Shown piece by piece: positions 33,955 to 42,315 of a stretch of 64,000 nucleotides of DNA. Under the pieces are notes generated by a model. The model was not told the origin of the DNA and made no database searches. It saw nothing but the letters and a program-made list of their open reading frames with translations. Numbering within the stretch: position 1 is the stretch's first letter; each line of letters starts with the position of its first letter. Origin of the DNA: Chitinophagaceae bacterium (lineage in GTDB: Bacteria > Bacteroidota > Bacteroidia > Chitinophagales > Chitinophagaceae); the NCBI GenBank assembly GCA_947447465.1, contig CANFKE010000013.1, positions 1 to 64,000 on the forward strand, read 5' to 3'. The translations under genes were made by a program, and so were the position numbers.

Positions 33955-35019
33955 ATGAAAAAGATACTCTCCTGGATATGCATAGTATTAGGTTTGGTGG
34001 TACTGGTATTCGGTACTTTAGAGCACCTGTTCAAAACAATACATGATGCCAAGAACTATGAGCGCAATAAGAGCTGGTGGGGAGAGCATCATTCAGAGAA
34101 CGGTGATCTGGTCAATATGGCCTATCTCGATGATATCAAAACTTTCCGTTCTCCCAAAGATTATGACTTCAAAATACCTGCCGATACCGGAAATAAGAAC
34201 GTAGATCTGTATCTATGGGGTGATAGTTATTTTGAGGATATTCCCGCAAAGGCATTAGCACATGTGCACAAGTATAGCTTTGGAAGGACCTATTACGAAG
34301 AGCTGCATTATAAGCTCGATAAGACCAGACGTAATGTGTTGATAATAGGTTGCTCCGAGCGCTTTTTTCGACCTTATTTCAGCTACCAGTCGATTTATAA
34401 AACAGTGAGTAAGTTGGCAGACTCACCTTCTGTAAATGCAAAGCCGCAACCTACTGTAGGTGCCGGCAAAGCTGCAGTTGCATTGGGTATCAATGATCTT
34501 TTCAACAAGAATATCAATCAGAATCTGGAATATCTGCTGTTCAATTATAATCTGCTCAATAGACCACGTCTCCTGAAGGCAGATATGAACTACATGATCT
34601 TCAGGCGTGGATCTGGTAGTGTGGTGATCTCAGAAGATGGCAGGAACTTGTTCATCAAAGAGACCTTACTGCCCAAACATGGATACAGTTGCTACGAGAT
34701 ACTTGCCGACAGCGATATAGATTGGTATGTAAAGGAGTTGGACAGCGTATATGAACATTACAAGGCCGAAGGATTTGATGAGGTATATCTCTCGGTCATC
34801 CCTAATGCCGCAACGATATTGCAACCGGCACGTTATAACCGATTGCTGCCCCGGCTAACTGCCCACCCTGATATGCATATGCCGTTGATAGATATTTACC
34901 CGATCTTCAAAAATGACTCATCTCCCCGCCGTCTATATCGTTCCGGAGATACCCATTGGAACAATAATGGCATGCAGATATGGTTGAACATGGTCAATGA
35001 GATATTGACCAGAGAGTAA
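33955..35019 (+). CDS. AlgJ/AlgX-like SGNH O-acetyltransferase
   Basis: A 354-residue protein with an N-terminal membrane anchor or signal (MKKILSWICIVLGLVVLVFG) and a periplasmic SGNH-like domain: WGDSYFEDIP carries the nucleophile Ser, and SGDTHWNNNGM near the C-terminus carries the catalytic Asp-His pair, the layout of AlgJ/AlgX. It starts 4 nt after the AlgI-like stop, so translational coupling is likely. Together the pair should O-acetylate an exported polysaccharide or envelope polymer; the polymer is not identifiable here. The ATG at 33955 is used. Confidence 0.83.
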   Translation: MKKILSWICIVLGLVVLVFGTLEHLFKTIHDAKNYERNKSWWGEHHSENGDLVNMAYLDDIKTFRSPKDYDFKIPADTGNKNVDLYLWGDSYFEDIPAKALAHVHKYSFGRTYYEELHYKLDKTRRNVLIIGCSERFFRPYFSYQSIYKTVSKLADSPSVNAKPQPTVGAGKAAVALGINDLFNKNINQNLEYLLFNYNLLNRPRLLKADMNYMIFRRGSGSVVISEDGRNLFIKETLLPKHGYSCYEILADSDIDWYVKELDSVYEHYKAEGFDEVYLSVIPNAATILQPARYNRLLPRLTAHPDMHMPLIDIYPIFKNDSSPRRLYRSGDTHWNNNGMQIWLNMVNEILTRE

Positions 35020-35126
35020 GAAATATAGAGGTGTGCTTATTCAGGGTATATTAATATAAGTGACATTGCCACTTGCGGATATTTATGAAGGTACAATAGC
35101 TGGCAGATCATTATGACGGTCATCTG

Positions 35127-35642
35127 CTATTTGGTATAATGTCCCTGAATGGTATAGATCATGCCGTCATGGCTATTATTGTAGGTATAGTTGTTAGATA
35201 GGGAGTTCGTTGATAGTAATACGATCGTTCCGCTCACGGTGTCGGGAGTAGTAGTGGTGGGAATAAGTTGCTTGGTATAGGTGATAATGCCGCCATCAGT
35301 GCTGAGTGTGCCGTTAACAACATGTCCGGCTGCAAATCCCGAGGTAAAGGCAATGACTACCTGACTTGTATCGGTTGTTGAGCGTGCTATTGATATCTGC
35401 TGCTGATAGCTGCTCGAAGTGGTCACGTTATTATCAGTTCCTACCCAATTGTTCAATAAGGTCACATTCTGGCAATTGCTTCCGGTAAAACTCACCGGAC
35501 AAATACATTGGTTACTTTTACAGGTGCCGCCATTATAACATACGATGGCGCATTTGTCGGGTAGGCAAGATGTAGAAAAAATAGAACAGGCAGCTACCAA
35601 CGTGATCAGTACGCTTAACATTATCATTCTTGAATGTGCCAT
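35127..35642 (-). CDS. Lipoprotein with an EGF-like module
   Basis: A 171-residue exported protein. The hydrophobic leader ends at Cys19 (LVAAC) or Cys26 (STSC), either of which could be lipidated. Residues 31-57 match an EGF module: Cys31, 35, 41, 46, 48 and 57 with spacing C-x3-C-x5-C-x4-C-x-C-x8-C and the typical NGGTC and CPVSFTGSNC. The rest (VVIAFTSGFAAGHVVNGTLS) is Ser/Thr-rich and beta-like. EGF-like modules are uncommon in bacteria but occur in Bacteroidota lipoproteins. Function unknown. Confidence 0.75.
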   Translation of the reverse strand: MAHSRMIMLSVLITLVAACSIFSTSCLPDKCAIVCYNGGTCKSNQCICPVSFTGSNCQNVTLLNNWVGTDNNVTTSSSYQQQISIARSTTDTSQVVIAFTSGFAAGHVVNGTLSTDGGIITYTKQLIPTTTTPDTVSGTIVLLSTNSLSNNYTYNNSHDGMIYTIQGHYTK

Positions 35643-35825
35643 AGTTGCCAGATATTTTGTAGATGGATAGAGTTAAGATATAACAAAATTCGCACCAAAT
35701 TGTTGTTTTTACAATGTAATGAGTAAATATATTTCGAGAGTCTATAGTTTATGTATTGACGGATGTTCTTTAGTACCCGTTTTTTTGCCGGATACATTAA
35801 CTTTAATCAATAAAACTTAGTCAAC

Positions 35826-36191
35826 ATGATCACCGATGATCCGATACAAAGAGCCGGCAGCTTAGCGGCAGATACCGTGCTTTCCTGCGTGGAGGCAGTA
35901 AACAATGGAGACTACAAAGAAGCAAGGACCTTTGTTGCAGATAATATGGTCTTTGTGGGTGTTATGGGGTCTAGCGATGGTGGCGATGCCTATATAGATT
36001 ATCTGGAGCAGAAAAAGATCAGATATCAGGTGCATAAGGTTTTTGCAAATGGTGATGATGTGTGTCTTTTATATGATCTGCTGATGGGCGGAAGATCTGT
36101 TTATGGGTGTGGGTGGTATCATGTAAAAGATGGTAAGATAAATATGCTGAGAGTAGTTTTTGATCCGCGCCCTATGCTGGAAGGTAAATAG
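35826..36191 (+). CDS. SnoaL/NTF2-like protein
   Basis: A 121-residue soluble protein with an NTF2-like fold: helix VLSCVEAVNNGDYKEARTFVADNMVFVG, then strands VHKVFANGDDVCLLYDLLM and GCGWYHVKDGKINMLRVVFDPRP. The pattern is that of SnoaL-type ligand-binding or isomerase domains, but catalytic residues cannot be assigned. It has no signal peptide and is transcribed alone. Confidence 0.72.
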   Translation: MITDDPIQRAGSLAADTVLSCVEAVNNGDYKEARTFVADNMVFVGVMGSSDGGDAYIDYLEQKKIRYQVHKVFANGDDVCLLYDLLMGGRSVYGCGWYHVKDGKINMLRVVFDPRPMLEGK

Positions 36192-36273
36192 CAATGAGGG
36201 CCATTTCCGGGTTTATATGCCTGTGGGAGCAAGAATTATGTTTTTCATAAGAATGTAAAAACATAATAAGCAT

Positions 36274-36281
36274 TACATTTG
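36274..36281 (+). promoter_or_regulatory. -7 element of TPR gene
   Basis: TACATTTG matches TAnnTTTG and ends 15 bp before the ATG at 36297. Confidence 0.5.
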
Positions 36282-36296
36282 AGAAGATAATATTGA

Positions 36297-38150
36297 ATGA
36301 AAAATATGCAGGTTAGTATGTGGCCGAAGGTGGTAATGCTTAGTGTTGGACTGATGTGTACATGGTATGGTGCTCAGGCGCAACTTACATGGACCCCGCC
36401 AACCCCTCCACCGGTTAACTACCTGGAGAAAGCACAAGGATATGCCGCTGTGAAGAATTATGACAGCGCCATATACTTGTATAAAAAGCTGCATGATGAG
36501 AGCGGCGAGGCTATGTATCTGCCTTACTATACTACCCTTATTGAAGCCAAAAGATATAAAGAAGCAGAGAAACTGGCTTCGTCCTATTTAGATAAGTACA
36601 CCGATAAGTTCGTGCCTGAGATAGACTTGGGTAGGGTATATAAGCTACAGGGAAAGGATAAGAAGGCTACAGAACTTTTTGACAAGGCTTTGGCTAAGAT
36701 CAATGGTGATGATATGCTGACGCAGCGCATAGTAAAGGCATTTACAGATGCGGAACAACCGGAATATGCGATAAAGACCTATGAACAGGCCATACAGAGA
36801 CTCGGGAATTCTTATCTGTACTGTGTTCAATTGGGCAATCTGTATGCGAAGAACAACCAGATAGATAAGGCAATGGATGTAGTGATGACCGGTAGTCCCG
36901 GCCAGTTCATTACGGTAGATAATGTGAAGGCGCTGTTTTTGCAATGGATGGGTACAGATCCTAAAAAACTACAGACAGCTCAGAAGTATCTCTTAGGTCG
37001 TATCAATGAGGAGCCCAACAACACTTATTTCGCCAGCCTGCTGACGTGGATATATACCCAGAAAAACGATTGGGATGGAGCGCTGATACAAATGGAAGCT
37101 GTGGATGAACGCAACAATGAGACTGGTAAAACACTTATTGATTTTGCCCACGTAGCTGTTGCGGCCAGAAAGTATGATATTGCATTCAAGGCCTATGACG
37201 ATGTAATTGCCAAAGGAGCCGATAAGCCACTGTATGCCGCAGCAAAGAGTGAAAAGATAACGGCCAGACTGGCTCAGCTTAAAGCAACTCCTAACATTCC
37301 ACAGGAGAGTATCACATCGTTACTAAAAGAGTATGACGAGGTATTCGCACTGTTCCCGCAGAACTATTCAACACCTGCCGCAGGTGATTATGCGCTGATA
37401 GCCGCACAATATGCCGATAGTGTGGATAAGGGAATAGCTATACTGCAGACCGCTATTAAATATCCCGGTACCAGAGTGCAGCAGACCGGTGCATTCATGC
37501 TGCAGTTAGGAGATTATTATGTAATAAAAGGAAAGGTTTGGGACGCTTCACTGATCTATAGTCAGGTAGATAAACAATTCAAGCAGGACATGCTGGGCGA
37601 GGATGCTCGTTTCCGTAACGCTAAACTGCATTACTATAGAGGCGACTTTGAGTGGGCACAGAGTATGCTTACTGTATTAAAGCGATCGACCTCTGAATTG
37701 ATAGCTAATGATGCGCTGTTCTTGTCTGTGCAGATAATAGAAAATGTACAGGATAGCAATTTTTATCCTTTATCCCGTTTTGCTTATGCCGATCTGTTAC
37801 TCTTCCAGAATAAGGATAAGCAAGCGGAGGTATTGCTGGATAGTATTTCGACTGCATTCCCCAAACATCCGCTCAATGACGACATCCTGATGCAGCATGC
37901 TAAAATTGCCATGAAGCACAATAATTTCGACAAGGCGATCTCTTATCTCACCGAGATCGTACAGAAGTATCCCGAAGATGTATTGGCTGATGACGCTGTA
38001 TTTACTATGGCAGAGATATATAATTACAATCTTGGGAAGAAAGATAGCGCCAAAGAGTATTATGAGAAACTGGTCATAGATTTTCCCGGCAGTACATTTG
38101 TGCAGGTGGCTCGTCAAAAATTAACTGAGCTCAACAATCCGGTACCGTAA
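36297..38150 (+). CDS. Exported TPR protein
   Basis: A 617-residue protein with a signal-like start (MWPKVVMLSVGLMCTWYGAQAQ) and about ten TPR repeats spread over the whole length, for example AVKNYDSAIYLYKKLHDESG, NNFDKAISYLTEIVQKYPED and KKDSAKEYYEKLVIDFPGS near the C-terminus (YbgF/BamD-like spacing). It is probably a periplasmic scaffold. No enzyme domain is seen. Met1, Met4 or Met8 could be the start; all keep the signal. Confidence 0.8.
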   Translation: MKNMQVSMWPKVVMLSVGLMCTWYGAQAQLTWTPPTPPPVNYLEKAQGYAAVKNYDSAIYLYKKLHDESGEAMYLPYYTTLIEAKRYKEAEKLASSYLDKYTDKFVPEIDLGRVYKLQGKDKKATELFDKALAKINGDDMLTQRIVKAFTDAEQPEYAIKTYEQAIQRLGNSYLYCVQLGNLYAKNNQIDKAMDVVMTGSPGQFITVDNVKALFLQWMGTDPKKLQTAQKYLLGRINEEPNNTYFASLLTWIYTQKNDWDGALIQMEAVDERNNETGKTLIDFAHVAVAARKYDIAFKAYDDVIAKGADKPLYAAAKSEKITARLAQLKATPNIPQESITSLLKEYDEVFALFPQNYSTPAAGDYALIAAQYADSVDKGIAILQTAIKYPGTRVQQTGAFMLQLGDYYVIKGKVWDASLIYSQVDKQFKQDMLGEDARFRNAKLHYYRGDFEWAQSMLTVLKRSTSELIANDALFLSVQIIENVQDSNFYPLSRFAYADLLLFQNKDKQAEVLLDSISTAFPKHPLNDDILMQHAKIAMKHNNFDKAISYLTEIVQKYPEDVLADDAVFTMAEIYNYNLGKKDSAKEYYEKLVIDFPGSTFVQVARQKLTELNNPVP

Positions 38151-38308
38151 GGATAGCTGATTGTCTATGGCATTTGACAATGTGATGAATTGTGATCCTA
38201 AGGGAAGTAATGTTAGAAAAATATTGATTTCTTAATGTCCGAGAGGGCTATTTTAGGCGGGAAGGGCAAAAATAAATGAGCAGATTAGCTAATTGGCATA
38301 AAAAATTC

Positions 38309-38316
38309 TATTTTTG
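38309..38316 (+). promoter_or_regulatory. -7 element of DUF5606 gene
   Basis: TATTTTTG matches TAnnTTTG and ends 20 bp before the ATG at 38337. Confidence 0.55.
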
Positions 38317-38336
38317 CCACCCTTTACATTAAAAAT

Positions 38337-38918
38337 ATGCAGTATAAAGAAATAGTTTCTGTAACCGGCCTTAGTGGCCTTTACCAATTATTGACCACCA
38401 AGAGTGATGGTGCTATTGTGCGTAACATTGGCGATAAGACTACCAAGTTCATATCTGCCCGCCAACATAATGTAACCCCGCTGGAAAGCATAGAAGTATA
38501 TACTATAGCTGAGAACGTGCGTTTGCATAATGTATTCCAGAAAATGGTGGAACATGAAACATCTATACCTCCCGTAGATCCTAAAACAGCTACTAAGGAA
38601 GGTATTTCAGGATATTTCAAAAGCGTATTCCCTGAATTTGACGAGGAAAGGGTATATGTAAGTGATATGAAGAAGATGCTGAAGTGGTTCGAGTTGTTGA
38701 AGGCTAACGATCTGCTTCATTTCGAAGCACAGGTAGCTGAAGATAATGCCGCCGGCGAAGAAGCTGCTCCTGTAGTTGAGGCGCCTGCTGCTCCTGTAGC
38801 TGAAGAAAAGCCTGCAAAGAAAGCTGCCAAGAAAAAAGCTGTAGCTGAAGATGCTGCAGAAGGTGAAGAAAAGCCTGCAAAGAAAGCTGCTCCGAAAAAG
38901 AAGAAAACTGAAGAATAA
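38337..38918 (+). CDS. DUF5606/DUF6852 protein with Lys/Ala-rich tail
   Basis: A 193-residue protein. Residues 1-70 form the DUF5606 domain (MQYKEIVSVTGLSGLYQLL, KTTKFISARQHNVTPLESIEVYTI), followed by a helical DUF6852-like region (EGISGYFKSVFPEFDEERVYVSD). The last 60 residues are low-complexity Ala/Lys/Glu/Pro (EEKPAKKAAKKKAVAED), with the EEKPAKKAA unit repeated; such tails bind nucleic acids or are disordered. The family is widespread in Bacteroidota and of unknown function. Confidence 0.82.
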   Translation: MQYKEIVSVTGLSGLYQLLTTKSDGAIVRNIGDKTTKFISARQHNVTPLESIEVYTIAENVRLHNVFQKMVEHETSIPPVDPKTATKEGISGYFKSVFPEFDEERVYVSDMKKMLKWFELLKANDLLHFEAQVAEDNAAGEEAAPVVEAPAAPVAEEKPAKKAAKKKAVAEDAAEGEEKPAKKAAPKKKKTEE

Positions 38919-38962
38919 TCTTCTGAGTCTAAAGAGACAGATATTAATAGTTTAACTTTTAT

Positions 38963-38990
38963 TTTAAAGCCCGCACCTGCGGGCTTTAAA
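38963..38990. terminator. Terminator after DUF5606 gene
   Basis: A nearly perfect 12-bp stem (TTAAAGCCCGC / GCGGGCTTTAA, loop ACCT) with AT-rich flanks on both sides. Confidence 0.85.
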
Positions 38991-39120
38991 TATTTATGCC
39001 GGTAATGGCGTAAATTTAGTGTTAGCCAGCATAGGTATTCATGAAGCATATTTGTCTGAAAAGCAAAGAATAATCAATAATTGCTCGTCTATATACGTGA
39101 AAGGTGATTTGTACTGTAAC

Positions 39121-39144
39121 ATGAGCTCAGACATCGTAAAGTGA
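39121..39144 (+). promoter_or_regulatory. Possible 7-residue leader ORF overlapping the array operon start
   Basis: ATG AGC TCA GAC ATC GTA AAG TGA encodes MSSDIVK. Its stop overlaps the GTG start of the next gene in the sequence GTGA. This could couple initiation at the weak GTG to upstream translation, but chance cannot be excluded. Confidence 0.35.
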
Positions 39145-39989
39145 AAAGGCCGCAACATATAACCCTGAATAGTCCTTGCCACGAGGATTGGGATAGCATG
39201 TCTGTAACGGATAGGGGACGGTATTGCGATACATGCCGGAAGGTAGTGATAGACTTTACCTTGATGAGTGACGGGCAGGTGCTGGATATATTTAAGCGTG
39301 CTAAAGACAATCCGCCATGTGGCAGATTTCTGAATACACAGCTTGACCGGCCGCTGATAGATAAAGACCATAAGCCATCATTTTCTGCTTTGGTAGCAAA
39401 GCGTATTGCGGCAGCATTAATATTGTTGCAGTCGCTAACAACAGAGGTGCTGGCGCAACAGATAAAGAAACATACTCCGGTGCCCCAGCAAGTATATAAA
39501 GACAAGCAAAAGGTTAAGGCGGAAAGAATCATAAGGGGGCGTGTGGTGGATGGTACGTGTAGTGGAGCTCTGACAAGTGTCGATATTTATATAAAAAATA
39601 CCGGGATCAAAACAGTAACAGATAGTTCAGGCAGGTTCTCTTTTATTTTGCCTGATAGTTTACATAGCCCGGAAATACAGTTGGAGGGAAAGCAAAAGGG
39701 ACAATTGGTTACTCAATTAACGATCAATATTGCTGCCAATGCTGGTAGAGAGGTTGTCATGCAGCAACAGTCGGTTCACCCCACAACTACAGAGATAACA
39801 GATATCGTGTCTGTAGCACCTGCTATTTATCAAAGAATGGGTGGAGGGCGCATCAATACAGACGCCGGTAGATCTTCGGGCTATCTGTACGTTATAGATG
39901 GCGTAGAAGTACCTTCTGAGCATAAGTCGCTGTGGCAACGCGTTACCAAGCCTTTCAGAAAAAAAACCATGACGAATGAATCTAAGTAG
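39141..39989 (+). CDS. Array paralogue 1: Cys4 module, TM helix, CarboxypepD_reg-like domain, plug-like fragment
   Basis: A 282-residue protein starting at GTG (a stop lies 21 nt upstream and no ATG is in frame). Residues 1-72: PCHEDWDSM, RGRYCDTCRKVVIDFTLMSDG, PPCGRFLNTQLDRPL, with Cys13, 29, 32 and 60 spaced C-X15-C-X2-C-X27-C, a likely zinc or thiol module. Then a transmembrane helix (87-105) and a beta domain (IRGRVVDGTCSGALTSVDIY, DSSGRFSFILPDSL). Residues 222-260 (IVSVAPAIYQRMGGG, YVIDGVEVP) resemble the plug of TonB receptors. A basic tail ends the protein. First gene of a five-gene operon, overlapping the next by 14 nt. Confidence 0.82.
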   Translation: MKRPQHITLNSPCHEDWDSMSVTDRGRYCDTCRKVVIDFTLMSDGQVLDIFKRAKDNPPCGRFLNTQLDRPLIDKDHKPSFSALVAKRIAAALILLQSLTTEVLAQQIKKHTPVPQQVYKDKQKVKAERIIRGRVVDGTCSGALTSVDIYIKNTGIKTVTDSSGRFSFILPDSLHSPEIQLEGKQKGQLVTQLTINIAANAGREVVMQQQSVHPTTTEITDIVSVAPAIYQRMGGGRINTDAGRSSGYLYVIDGVEVPSEHKSLWQRVTKPFRKKTMTNESK

Positions 39990-40608
39990 TCTCGCCATAT
40001 CCATCCGTCTGTCATGCCTTATGACGGCACTTCTGCTGCTTATAACAGCTCCGGGATGGTCGCAGCAGGCTGGCCTGGATATGAGTGGCGGGTATCAAAC
40101 TGAGAAGGATACCTTGGGCCCTAAACAACTAAGAGAGATACACGGAAGAGTAAGAGATGTGCATAATGCTACTATGGCAGGTATTACGGTATACATAAAG
40201 GGGATACCCGTAAGTGCAGTGACAGACGATACCGGAGACTTTACCCTCTTGCTGCCAGATACATTACAGGCAACACAGCTATTGCTGGTAGCAGAAATAA
40301 ATAGCAGTGCGATTGGCGGAGTAACCGTGGATATCAGAGACGATGCAAATGTGTCTTTGTACTTGCAGCCAAGCCTGAGGATAATAAACTCTCCTTCAGG
40401 AAAGTCAGATTTGATCCGCACAATAGGTGGGCCTGAGCCAAATGATATTGTTGCGGTGTCCCCCGGCATTTATCAGCAAAAGAGAGGTGGAGCGGCACCA
40501 AATGCGACAAGCAGCACACCTGCTATTGTACCTAAGGATAAGCACACCTTTCGGGGGCGCAATGTCAAGTCATTCAAGAAAAAACACCTGACTAATGAAA
40601 CAAAATAA
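39976..40608 (+). CDS. Array paralogue 2: exported, lacks the Cys4 module
   Basis: A 210-residue protein related to its neighbours. The N-terminal Cys module is absent; instead it starts with a signal or anchor (LSCLMTALLLLITAPGWSQQ). The CarboxypepD_reg-like domain follows (IHGRVRDVHNATMAGITVYI, VTDDTGDFTLLLPDTL), then NDIVAVSPGIYQQKRGGAAP, which matches the plug-like fragment of paralogue 1, and a basic end (FKKKHLTNETK) close to paralogue 1 (FRKKTMTNESK). Its stop overlaps the next gene by 14 nt, exactly as paralogue 1 overlaps this one. Confidence 0.8.
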   Translation: MNLSSLAISIRLSCLMTALLLLITAPGWSQQAGLDMSGGYQTEKDTLGPKQLREIHGRVRDVHNATMAGITVYIKGIPVSAVTDDTGDFTLLLPDTLQATQLLLVAEINSSAIGGVTVDIRDDANVSLYLQPSLRIINSPSGKSDLIRTIGGPEPNDIVAVSPGIYQQKRGGAAPNATSSTPAIVPKDKHTFRGRNVKSFKKKHLTNETK

Positions 40609-41500
40609 TCCTATCATAACCATCCCCGATCCTTGCCACGAAAACTGGGATGAGATGACCCCAGTTCAACAGGGGCGGCATTGTGCTATGTGTCAGAAAA
40701 CAGTGATAGATTTTACCTTGATGAGTGACGGGCAGATTCTGGAAGTGATCAAAAAGGCGAATGGTCGTATCCCATGTGGCAGATATCTCCCCTCACAGCT
40801 CGACAGACCGCTCATAGATAACAGACCCAGCTCAGGACCTATTGGGTATATTATTAAACGGATAGCCGCTATGGTATTGATGGTGCAGTCTGTAACAACG
40901 TCTATGGCGCAGCAGTCAAAGAAGCATCTGGTAACTGTAGAACAATATGAGGAGTATGATAAAGATGCACAGGGACGCATACAGGTATCGGGCAAGTTGA
41001 TAGACTCACTAAGTAAAACACCGGTTCCACAAATGAGTGTTTATATCAAACAGATCGATACTACTCTGTTTACAGATGCCAACGGGCTGTTTTCTTTTGC
41101 CATGCCTGCTGATCTGGATACTGTAACGGTATTACTGAACCGGAAACAATTTCCTGATAATACAGTGCATGTGGCGTTACCCGGTGCTTCTTTAATTCCC
41201 GAAATGATAGTTCCTGTTCATAAGACGAAGAGCGGAGGGGAGATGGTAGTGGCTATGCCGCAGATAACTTATCAATTAATTTATACTGAAATGCCCCAAG
41301 TAATGGGTGCATCTATTGGTCCGCAAACAATAACCACGGTAGATTGGTTAAAGGCAGTCAGATCTACGATTTGTTATCAACTGCCTAAAGCAAAGCCGAT
41401 CCTTAAACTTCGGGGGAAAGAACCAGTAGCACAATCAGAAAAGACAGTATGGGGCAGGCTGACGAATTACTGGATGGGTAAGAAAAATGGAGGTAAATAA
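40595..41500 (+). CDS. Array paralogue 3: Cys4 module, TM helix, CarboxypepD_reg-like domain
   Basis: A 301-residue protein with the full N-terminal module (PDPCHENWDEMTPVQQGRHC, AMCQKTVIDFTLMSDGQ, IPCGRYLPSQLDRPLID); Cys14, 30, 33 and 61 keep the C-X15-C-X2-C-X27-C spacing. A transmembrane helix (IIKRIAAMVLMVQSVTT) precedes the beta domain (VSGKLIDSLSKTPVPQMSVYI, TDANGLFSFAMPADL). The C-terminal 100 residues differ from the other copies, without a clear plug-like part. The end overlaps the next start as TAATG. Confidence 0.8.
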   Translation: MKQNNPIITIPDPCHENWDEMTPVQQGRHCAMCQKTVIDFTLMSDGQILEVIKKANGRIPCGRYLPSQLDRPLIDNRPSSGPIGYIIKRIAAMVLMVQSVTTSMAQQSKKHLVTVEQYEEYDKDAQGRIQVSGKLIDSLSKTPVPQMSVYIKQIDTTLFTDANGLFSFAMPADLDTVTVLLNRKQFPDNTVHVALPGASLIPEMIVPVHKTKSGGEMVVAMPQITYQLIYTEMPQVMGASIGPQTITTVDWLKAVRSTICYQLPKAKPILKLRGKEPVAQSEKTVWGRLTNYWMGKKNGGK

Positions 41501-42315
41501 TGGCAACAATGAATAAAAGCAACTTGAAAATAACATTGCCACTTCCATGTCAGGAAGTATGGGATACAATGACACCTGTGTCTCAAGGGCGTCACTGTGA
41601 TCAGTGCAGCAAGACCGTTATAGATTTTACGCTGATGAGTGACGGAGAGATACTGGATATTTTCAGTAAAGCAAAAGGTTGTACGCCTTGCGGGCATTTT
41701 CTGGAAACGCAACTGAACAGAGAGTTAGTAGATACTCGGTATAAGCCTTCATTGATTGTAACGATAGCCAAAAGAGCTGCCGCATTGGTGTTTTTGTGGC
41801 AATCGATAGCAGTAGCGGCCTTAGCACAAACAGTGAAAAAGACACCGGTAAACAGGGTCGCCAGTAAGAAGACCATGCAGGCAAAAGATAGTCGGCTACA
41901 GATATGCGGGTATGTTGAACACTATGAGCACGGAGGGCCGATAGGCGGAGTAAAGGTAACAATCAAAGGAACCCAGATAGAGAGTGTTTCAGATAATTCA
42001 GGTATGTTCATACTAACTTTGCCGGATAGTTTCTATATGGAACATCTATTAATAGAAGGGACTATAGAAGGCAAAGCTAATACCGAGGTGATAGAAGAGC
42101 AAGCTATGTCTTTTAATGATGTATTGAATAACAAAGAACTGAAACTGTTTGCTTATAAAGTACAGATATTGTCTGTTCACAATGTTACCCAAAATAATTA
42201 CAGACCGGTAAAACTGACCGGGACAGCGCCCATGCAACCGGTGAGGATAGCGCCTGTGGAAACAGGTATCTGGAGTAAGATCAGAAAACCTTTCAAAAGA
42301 AAGAAACATAGCTAA
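41500..42315 (+). CDS. Array paralogue 4: Cys4 module, TM helix, CarboxypepD_reg-like domain
   Basis: A 271-residue protein with PCQEVWDTMTPVSQGRHC, DQCSKTVIDFTLMSDGE and CTPCGHFLETQLNRELVD. Cys17, 33, 36 and 64 repeat the fixed spacing, with an extra Cys61. A transmembrane helix (VTIAKRAAALVFLWQSIAVAAL) and the beta domain (ICGYVEHYEHGGPIGGVKVTIKG, DNSGMFILTLPDSF) follow. The end is basic (IRKPFKRKKHS). A start at the ATG at 41509 is possible. It is translationally coupled to both neighbours (TAATG junctions). Confidence 0.8.
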   Translation: MATMNKSNLKITLPLPCQEVWDTMTPVSQGRHCDQCSKTVIDFTLMSDGEILDIFSKAKGCTPCGHFLETQLNRELVDTRYKPSLIVTIAKRAAALVFLWQSIAVAALAQTVKKTPVNRVASKKTMQAKDSRLQICGYVEHYEHGGPIGGVKVTIKGTQIESVSDNSGMFILTLPDSFYMEHLLIEGTIEGKANTEVIEEQAMSFNDVLNNKELKLFAYKVQILSVHNVTQNNYRPVKLTGTAPMQPVRIAPVETGIWSKIRKPFKRKKHS

